From: Planctomycetota bacterium
Lineage (GTDB): Bacteria; Planctomycetota; Brocadiia; SM23-32
Length of the DNA: 8,281 nt
Reading direction: 5' to 3'
Assembly: GCA_030604585.1 (NCBI GenBank)
Contig: JAUVVP010000061.1
Location: forward strand, 1 to 8,281
Positions 1 to 3,985 of the stretch are shown in pieces. The translations under genes were made by a program, and so were the position numbers. The first letter of the stretch is position 1. Each line of letters opens with the position of its first letter. The notes beneath the pieces were generated by a model. It ran no database searches, had not been told where the DNA came from, and worked only from the letters and a program-made list of their open reading frames with translations.

Positions 1-1008
1 AGCGCGGCCCTCCAGGATGGCCCGGGCGAACTCGTCCACCTCCCCGTAGTAGCCGAGCAGGAAGAGGCCCTTGTTATAGAGCTGGCCGAGTGAGAACTCC
101 GGCTCCCACACGGCGCTGACGTCCTCCACGGTCCCCGTGTAGAAGCTCGGCGCATCGCCGTAGCCCAGCGGCGGCGACCTGTGCAGCGTGACCCGCAGGT
201 TGTTCTCGACCGTGATGTGGCGGCCGTGCTCGGAGACGATCAGCGTCCTCTCCATGCCTCCGTTCAGCGACGCGCCGCACGTCAGGGCAACCGAAGCTAT
301 GCCGCCGGACTCGAAGCTGAAGGTCGCCAGCCCGGCCCCGCCCGCGCCCCGCTCGTAGTAGAGCGTCTTCGGCATTCCCGCCAGGTATACCAGCAGGGAG
401 ACGGGATGGCAGATGTGGTCCAGGAAGCCGGCCACCGACCCGACGGCCTCCCCCCGCCCCAGGAAGGCGTCGAACTCCTCCTTCGTCGGCACGCGCTGGG
501 GATACTGGAGGCTTAGCTGCGAGAAGGGGCCGAACTGCTCGCCCGACATCAGCTCCTTGGCCTTCTCGTTGGCCGGGAAGAACATCTTCTTCAGCCCGAC
601 CAGCACGTGCCTGCCGCTCTGGCGGGCCGCCGTCTGCATCTGCTCGATCTCGGCGCACGATGCGGCGGGCGGCTTCTCGATCCAGACGTGGCAGCCCGCG
701 CGCAGGCAGTCCACCGTCAGGGAGGGATATGTCGGCCGGCCGGTCCCATCGCAGCCGGTGACGATGAAGACCGCATCGAGTTCCTCACCGGCGAGCATAT
801 CCCGGTAATCGGTGTAGAAGGACCGGGCGCCGAACTGCGCGGCGAAGGCGCGCGCCCTGCCCTCATCCAGGTCGCAGGTCGCCACCAGGTCCACGGGCGC
901 GAACTGGAAGGTGGGGTAGATGTTCCTGAACGAGTGAGACCCGCAGCCGATGAAGCCGGCCCGTACCTGCGGCTCGTCCGCGAGCCTGCCGTGGAAGTCG
1001 ATCCTCAT
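1..1008 (-). CDS. Gfo/Idh/MocA family oxidoreductase, C-terminus cut by window edge
   Basis: Probable NAD(P)-dependent sugar or cyclitol dehydrogenase of the Gfo/Idh/MocA superfamily, cytosolic; the substrate cannot be read from sequence. 336 codons are visible and the frame is still open at base 1, so the 3' end is missing. The N-terminal Rossmann fold shows a GFIGCGSHS dinucleotide-binding loop (about residues 18-26), then the family EKP motif at 111-113 with the usual catalytic lysine, and a DHICH motif at 197-201 standing where relatives carry the active-site histidine. The ATG at 1006-1008 starts just before the Rossmann strand and has GGAG five bases upstream. That GGAG lies inside a perfect 12-bp palindrome (1013-1024) that could fold over the ribosome site. 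The gene is divergent from a paralog at 2842, with an insertion sequence between them. Family assignment is firm; specificity is unknown. Confidence 0.9.
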   Translation of the reverse strand, partial: MRIDFHGRLADEPQVRAGFIGCGSHSFRNIYPTFQFAPVDLVATCDLDEGRARAFAAQFGARSFYTDYRDMLAGEELDAVFIVTGCDGTGRPTYPSLTVDCLRAGCHVWIEKPPAASCAEIEQMQTAARQSGRHVLVGLKKMFFPANEKAKELMSGEQFGPFSQLSLQYPQRVPTKEEFDAFLGRGEAVGSVAGFLDHICHPVSLLVYLAGMPKTLYYERGAGGAGLATFSFESGGIASVALTCGASLNGGMERTLIVSEHGRHITVENNLRVTLHRSPPLGYGDAPSFYTGTVEDVSAVWEPEFSLGQLYNKGLFLLGYYGEVDEFARAILEGRA

Positions 1009-1054
1009 GCGCGCTCCGCGGAGCATCCCCTTGCGCGCCCCCTCACGCTGCACT

Positions 1055-1083
1055 CTTGTAGCACTACGCCAGGGGCTTTGCAA
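1055..1083 (-). promoter_or_regulatory. Possible sigma-70-type promoter for the left oxidoreductase
   Basis: On the minus strand TTGCAA (1078-1083) and TACAAG (1055-1060) are separated by exactly 17 bases, each matching the -35/-10 consensus at 4 of 6 positions. They lie about 50-75 bases upstream of the ATG at 1008. The call rests on pattern only; in GC-rich DNA such matches can occur by chance. Confidence 0.35.
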
Positions 1084-1086
1084 AGC
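1075..1086. promoter_or_regulatory. Perfect 12-bp palindrome GCTTTGCAAAGC, candidate operator
   Basis: A perfect inverted repeat without a spacer overlaps the proposed -35 element of the left oxidoreductase gene. Its position and symmetry suit a dimeric repressor site, since sugar-catabolic Gfo/Idh/MocA genes are often under such control. No regulator gene for it is visible here, so the role is inferred. Confidence 0.3.
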
Positions 1087-1091
1087 GAAAA

Positions 1092-1110
1092 AGGAAAAAG
1101 GGGGACAGTC
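1092..1110. repeat. Left fragment of a REPIN-like arm split by the insertion sequence
   Basis: This A/G-rich stretch ending in GGGACAGTC is the outer part of an inverted-repeat arm. Joining it to 2680-2690, which amounts to removing the element and one target duplication, restores a 30-bp arm. That arm matches the reverse complement of 2731-2760 at 27 of 30 positions. The intact opposite arm therefore independently confirms the pre-insertion sequence. Confidence 0.75.
1102..1110 (+). repeat. Target site duplication, left copy (GGGACAGTC)
   Basis: Nine bases immediately outside the left end of the element are repeated directly, without mismatch, at 2671-2679 outside the right end. Nine bases lies in the range known for IS4-family insertions. 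Confidence 0.85.
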
Positions 1111-1135
1111 CAATAGTGTTCGGCCGGGTTATTGC
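1111..1135 (+). repeat. IS terminal inverted repeat, left
   Basis: The sequence begins CAATAGTGTTCGGCC and matches the reverse complement of 2646-2670 at 22 of 25 positions; the mismatches are at repeat positions 16, 20 and 21. It lies at the transposase 3' side of the element. Confidence 0.9.
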
Positions 1136-1148
1136 TTGCGGGAGGATA

Positions 1149-1247
1149 GTGCGGCGAAGGCGGTAGTCAAAAGGATTCGGTCTGCTTTGGGGCTCCAGGC
1201 GAAGGCTCAAAGAATGGGCCCAAGAAACACTATCGCCTTTGCCGCAC
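1149..1247. other. Long-range stem inside the non-coding left end of the IS
   Basis: Bases 1149-1168 pair with 1228-1247 at 17 of 20 positions, enclosing a 59-base loop, just downstream of the transposase stop (1275). The structure could terminate or stabilise the transposase transcript or be a subterminal transposase-binding structure. It has no T-run typical of an intrinsic terminator, so its function is open. Confidence 0.5.
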
Positions 1248-1274
1248 CGCAGCCGAGTTTTCCTCGTGAGCGGT

Positions 1275-2594
1275 TCAGCTGTTTTTCTTTGAACCCTCTT
1301 TCGCCTTCAGCTTAGCCAGCTGACGGACCACGTCCTGTTCGTCGGCCCAGCCTTGCAGATACAGTACCATCAGCTCATAGGCCCGCTTGTTGGGCCGCAT
1401 GCCTGTGCACTCCGCCAGAAGCAGGGCGGCTATAAGCGCGCAGTAAAGCTGAATGGTCACCCCTTGGAGCGACTCACTGATAAGATGGCGGCAGGCCAGG
1501 AGGCACTTGAGCATCCGGAAAAAGAGCTCGACCTTCCAGCGGTGCCGGTAAATGAGTGCGATCAGGTCGGCCGGCAGGTCCAGCCGATCGGTGGCTATAA
1601 TGAGTTCAAAGCCGCCCCCGGGCTCCCTCGTGCTACGCAGCGAAGCGCTGCTTCGCAGAGTAGTATTGAAGGAGGTCTTCTTGGAACTGGGGCGCTTGCG
1701 CCGATAGCCGCCTGCCTGGCAAGGATCGCCCGGCACCCTGACCCTGACCAGACGCAGCGGCACATGGAGCCTGTTGCGCGTCTGCTCAGTGGAGCCCAGC
1801 TGCACGATTCCGTCCCAGACAACGCCGGCCTGCCGCGCAGCGGCGCTCAGCTCTTTGTGTTCCAGCACTTCGTAGACTGTATTTGCGTGCAGCCGAACCA
1901 CAAAAGAGCTCTGCGCCTCCACGATGGCCTGAAACAGCGCGAAATCCCGATACCCGCGGTCCAGCACATAGAGGCGCCCCGGCTCCAGATTGGCCCTCAG
2001 GCGTTCGGTTTCCGGGCTGTTTGCCGCCGTCACCTCCACCTGCACAGGCACTTCTTTGAGCACCTCCAGCTGCACGTGTGCCTTGGCGGCTCGGTGATGA
2101 TCGCTCAGCCACAGTGCCCAGCTCATCCGGGGAAGCGCCCGCAAAAGAGTACCGTCAGCCACGGTCAGAACCTGATTAAGCTCCCTGAGCCGAGGATCGG
2201 CCGGCCTGTGGGGCGCCCGCCTGGCCAGCTTACGAAACACTCGGGCCAAAAGCTCCGGGTCGAAAAGCCTCACCGACTCCGACATCGAGCCAAGGCTCAT
2301 GCGCCGCAGCCCAAGCGCCTTGCACACTTTGGGCAGCTCGCTGACTGCCTGGAGCCCGCGCAGGCTGGTGATGGCGGGATTGAAGAAGTAAAACAGGACC
2401 AAGGCGGCATAATCGTCGTAGTGCAGCCGGCGGTTCGGATGCCCGGCACAGTGGTGCAGGGATTTCAGAAGCCGGCGTACACGCCGGAAGAACCTGTAAC
2501 CCCGCAAATCCTCCTGGCGCATGCGCCTGCGGCGGGGATGCGTTGGCCGGCTGGCCTCTTGAGGGGCACATGTAATTGATCTGCACATGCCCAC
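1275..2594 (-). CDS. IS4-family DDE transposase
   Basis: Catalyses cut-and-paste movement of the surrounding element by binding its terminal repeats and using an RNase H-fold DDE active site. The 439-residue frame carries the three acidic positions in their usual surroundings: D147 in ADGT, D212 in LDRGYRDF, and E356 inside the IS4 hallmark Y-(2)-R-(3)-E-(6)-K signature (Y349, R352, E356, K363). Length is normal for the family and no stop or frameshift is seen. The longest frame starts at GTG 2594 without a clear Shine-Dalgarno. An ATG at residue 3 or, more like the conserved family start, at residue 25 (base 2522) is also possible. Residues 311-321 are encoded by a strong DNA hairpin (1633-1663) in the region between the second D and the E, which looks like low-complexity extra sequence. 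The protein ends in a lysine-rich tail. Confidence 0.93.
   Translation of the reverse strand: MGMCRSITCAPQEASRPTHPRRRRMRQEDLRGYRFFRRVRRLLKSLHHCAGHPNRRLHYDDYAALVLFYFFNPAITSLRGLQAVSELPKVCKALGLRRMSLGSMSESVRLFDPELLARVFRKLARRAPHRPADPRLRELNQVLTVADGTLLRALPRMSWALWLSDHHRAAKAHVQLEVLKEVPVQVEVTAANSPETERLRANLEPGRLYVLDRGYRDFALFQAIVEAQSSFVVRLHANTVYEVLEHKELSAAARQAGVVWDGIVQLGSTEQTRNRLHVPLRLVRVRVPGDPCQAGGYRRKRPSSKKTSFNTTLRSSASLRSTREPGGGFELIIATDRLDLPADLIALIYRHRWKVELFFRMLKCLLACRHLISESLQGVTIQLYCALIAALLLAECTGMRPNKRAYELMVLYLQGWADEQDVVRQLAKLKAKEGSKKNS
1633..1663. repeat. Hairpin-forming palindrome within the transposase gene
   Basis: Bases 1633-1646 pair with 1650-1663 at 12 of 14 positions around a 3-base loop. 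The stretch encodes the Ser/Arg/Thr-rich peptide at residues 311-321, between the DRGY and YREK motifs, where IS4 transposases vary in length. It looks like a small in-frame palindromic insertion, though the symmetry could instead be tolerated codon composition. Confidence 0.5.
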
Positions 2595-2596
2595 AG

Positions 2597-2631
2597 GCTA
2601 TCTGGCCGCGAAGGCCCAAATCAAAGATAGC
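2597..2631 (-). promoter_or_regulatory. Hairpin upstream of the transposase start, possible read-through silencer
   Basis: GCTATCT (2597-2603) and AGATAGC (2625-2631) form a 7-bp stem around a 21-base loop that holds a further GGCC/GGCC pairing. On the minus-strand RNA the stem ends two bases before the GTG start, covering the zone where a ribosome would bind. The outer arm overlaps the proposed -10 box, so only transcripts entering from outside the element would contain the whole hairpin. IS10 and IS50 are known to use this arrangement to block transposase translation from external promoters; its operation here is inferred. Confidence 0.45.
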
Positions 2632-2632
2632 A
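2624..2632 (-). promoter_or_regulatory. Possible extended -10 promoter of the transposase
   Basis: The minus strand reads TGCTATCTT, an extended -10 pattern (TG, one base, then TATCTT), just inside the right terminal repeat and about 30 bases from the GTG start. No good -35 box lies at the ideal distance; a TTGCAG is 14 bases away. Confidence 0.35.
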
Positions 2633-2645
2633 GAACATTCCCACT

Positions 2646-2670
2646 GCAACTACCGGGCCGAACACTATTG
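2646..2670 (-). repeat. IS terminal inverted repeat, right
   Basis: Reverse-complement partner of 1111-1135 with 22 of 25 matches, on the side of the transposase start. It is followed directly by the second copy of the 9-bp target duplication. Confidence 0.9.
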
Positions 2671-2760
2671 GGGACAGTCACCTTTTTTCCCCAGCGTGTG
2701 GCGCATCCTTCGAGTGCTCATGCAGGTTCAGGAAAAAAGGTGCCTGTCCCCCTTTCTACT
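2670..2760. repeat. REPIN-like inverted-repeat pair (right arm intact)
   Basis: Bases 2670-2690 and 2731-2751 are inverted copies matching at 20 of 21 positions, separated by about 40 bases (2691-2730). Each arm has the form GGGGACAG, then (T/G)CACC, then a run of six T. With the left fragment at 1092-1110 restored, the arms extend to 30 bp with 27 matches. Two inverted palindrome-like units around a short spacer is the layout of REP doublets mobilised in trans by REP-associated tyrosine transposases. That this family is so mobilised is inference, since no such transposase lies in the window. Confidence 0.65.
2671..2679 (+). repeat. Target site duplication, right copy (GGGACAGTC)
   Basis: Exact direct repeat of 1102-1110, adjoining the right end of the insertion sequence. 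Confidence 0.85.
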
Positions 2761-2764
2761 CTCG

Positions 2765-2793
2765 TTGACAAACCAGGCGCCGTAGGTTACGGT
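2765..2793 (+). promoter_or_regulatory. Probable promoter of the right oxidoreductase
   Basis: A perfect TTGACA (2765-2770) is followed after 17 bases by TACGGT (2788-2793), which keeps the first, second and last bases of the -10 consensus. It lies about 50-75 bases upstream of the ATG at 2842 and just outside the repeat pair. Confidence 0.5.
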
Positions 2794-2807
2794 TATCGGC
2801 TCCGATA
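2794..2807. promoter_or_regulatory. Candidate operator, TATCGG-CT-CCGATA
   Basis: A 6-2-6 perfect inverted repeat directly follows the proposed -10 box, around the expected transcription start of the oxidoreductase at 2842. The position suits a repressor site; no binding protein is identified. Confidence 0.3.
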
Positions 2808-2841
2808 CGCCAACCAATCTCCTTCATGGGAGCAGTTCGCA

Positions 2842-3885
2842 ATGGCCAGATCAGTCAGAGTGGGATTCATCGGAACGGGCGGCATCGCCACGCGCCAGGC
2901 GAAGCGGCTTGCGCAGCTCGAGGACGTCGAGATCGTGGCGGGCGCCGACGTCAGTGAGGAGAACCTGAAGGAGTTCGCCGAGAAATACGAAGTGCCGAAC
3001 ACCTATGCCGACTACAACGAGATGCTCCAGCTTGGGGAACTGGACGCCGTCAGCGTCTGCACGCCCAACTACATGCACAAGGACCCGACCGTCGCGGCGC
3101 TGAAGGCCGGCAAGCACGTGATGGTCGAGAAGCCGATGGCCATGAACGCCGCGGAGGCGCAGGAGATGGTGGACGCGGAGCGCGCCGGCGAGGCCACGCT
3201 GACCATGGGCTTCCAGTACCGGCTCGGCCCGTCCGCGCAGGCGATCAAGCGACTGGTTGACGAGGGCCGGCTGGGCAAGGTCCTGTTCGCGCGCTGCCAG
3301 GCGCTGCGCCGCCGGGGCATCCCGAGTTGGGGCGTGTTCGGGCAGAAGGAACTCCAGGGCGGCGGCCCGCTGATTGACCTGGGCGTCCACATCATGGAGT
3401 GCGCCCATTTCCTGATGGGCGAGCCGAAGCCCACAGCGGCCAGCGCGCAGATGTTCACCTACGTGGGCAACAGGCCGCCCGAGGTGATCTGCCCCTGGGG
3501 GCCCTGGGACTGGGAGACCTACACCGTGGAGGACCTGGCCATCGGCCTCATCCGGTTCGAGAACGGCGCCGTCATGTCGGTCGAGGCGAGCTTCGCGGCG
3601 CACCTGGACAAGGACGTCTTCAACGTGCAGTTGATGGGCGAGAAGGGCGGCTGCCTGCTCGACCCGCCGACCGTCTACACGGACGAGGCGGGCCTGATGG
3701 TGAACATCGAGCCGGCCTTCGCCGGGCACTGGCAGGCCATGGACCACAAGATAGACGACTGGATAGCGCGCATACGGGGCGAGAAGGAGACCCAGTGCCC
3801 CGCCATCGCCGGTCTGAACATCCAGAAGATGCTCGACGCCCTCTACGCCAGCGCCGAGGCCGGCAAGGAAGTGGCGATAGAGTAG
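2842..3885 (+). CDS. Gfo/Idh/MocA family oxidoreductase
   Basis: Complete 347-residue NAD(P)-dependent oxidoreductase, a normal length for the family, predicted soluble with no signal peptide. The N-terminal Rossmann fold has GFIGTGGIA at residues 8-16. The EKP motif with its catalytic lysine is at 96-98. The C-terminal domain has GGGPLIDLGVHIMECAHFL starting at 173, with D179 and H183 in the family DxGxH pattern. The frame stays open upstream to about 2587, but that extension translates the insertion-sequence end and the repeat pair. The chosen ATG at 2842-2844 sits right before the Rossmann strand with GGGAG nine bases upstream. It is a paralog of the gene at 1-1008, transcribed away from it. 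The substrate is probably a sugar, inositol or related polyol; the sequence does not say which. The next gene converges on it from the other side of a hairpin-rich gap. Confidence 0.92.
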   Translation: MARSVRVGFIGTGGIATRQAKRLAQLEDVEIVAGADVSEENLKEFAEKYEVPNTYADYNEMLQLGELDAVSVCTPNYMHKDPTVAALKAGKHVMVEKPMAMNAAEAQEMVDAERAGEATLTMGFQYRLGPSAQAIKRLVDEGRLGKVLFARCQALRRRGIPSWGVFGQKELQGGGPLIDLGVHIMECAHFLMGEPKPTAASAQMFTYVGNRPPEVICPWGPWDWETYTVEDLAIGLIRFENGAVMSVEASFAAHLDKDVFNVQLMGEKGGCLLDPPTVYTDEAGLMVNIEPAFAGHWQAMDHKIDDWIARIRGEKETQCPAIAGLNIQKMLDALYASAEAGKEVAIE

Positions 3886-3891
3886 CCGCCA

Positions 3892-3956
3892 GCTACCCTG
3901 GGTAGCCCCGGGCGTCCCGCCCGGGGCCTCCGGCGGCGAGACGCCGCCGGCTACCC
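3892..3956. terminator. Compound palindrome: three GC-rich hairpins, likely bidirectional terminator or dispersed repeat
   Basis: Hairpin 1 (3892-3906) is GCTACCC-T-GGGTAGC. Hairpin 2 (3906-3926) has a perfect 9-bp stem CCCCGGGCG around TCC. Hairpin 3 (3930-3950) has a perfect 9-bp stem CCGGCGGCG around AGA. An outer stem, GGGTAGCC (3900-3907) with GGCTACCC (3949-3956), encloses hairpins 2 and 3 and gives a three-way-junction shape. It lies seven bases after the plus-strand stop in a convergent gap, so a role in ending transcription is likely. No T-run follows, and the modular symmetry also fits a dispersed palindromic repeat. Confidence 0.6.
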
Positions 3957-3957
3957 G

Positions 3958-3984
3958 GTTCGGGTGCATGCCGGCATCCCGAAC
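3958..3984 (-). terminator. Hairpin directly after the minus-strand operon
   Basis: GTTCGGG (3958-3964) pairs with CCCGAAC (3978-3984), and the interior contains the 10-bp palindrome ATGCCGGCAT (3968-3977). It begins one base past the stop codon of the Pth/ATP-grasp gene. It probably shields or terminates the operon transcript; there is no clear T-run. Confidence 0.45.
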
Positions 3985-3985
3985 G

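Larger units (their letters stand above)
1111..2670 (-). mobile_element. Complete IS4-family insertion sequence, 1,560 bp
   Basis: The element has 25-bp imperfect terminal inverted repeats starting CAATAGTGTTCGGCC (22 of 25 matching), a 9-bp target duplication, and one transposase gene filling most of its length on the minus strand. About 164 bp at the left end (1111-1274) is non-coding but carries a long-range stem. The right end (2595-2670) holds a likely transposase promoter and a 5'-leader hairpin. The open transposase frame, intact ends and clean target duplication suggest a fairly recent and possibly active insertion. It lies between two divergent oxidoreductase genes and inside a REPIN-like repeat, so it may have separated one promoter region from upstream regulatory DNA. 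It does not break a gene. Confidence 0.92.

Noticed and set aside
1353..2579. Long plus-strand open frame (408 codons) opposite the transposase
   Set aside because: It is fully antisense to a transposase with intact catalytic motifs, and the product is low in recognisable structure; long mirror frames are expected in GC-rich DNA.
2587..2841. 85-residue N-terminal extension of the right oxidoreductase
   Set aside because: It translates the insertion-sequence end and the repeat pair; the ATG at 2842 has a ribosome site and begins at the Rossmann fold.
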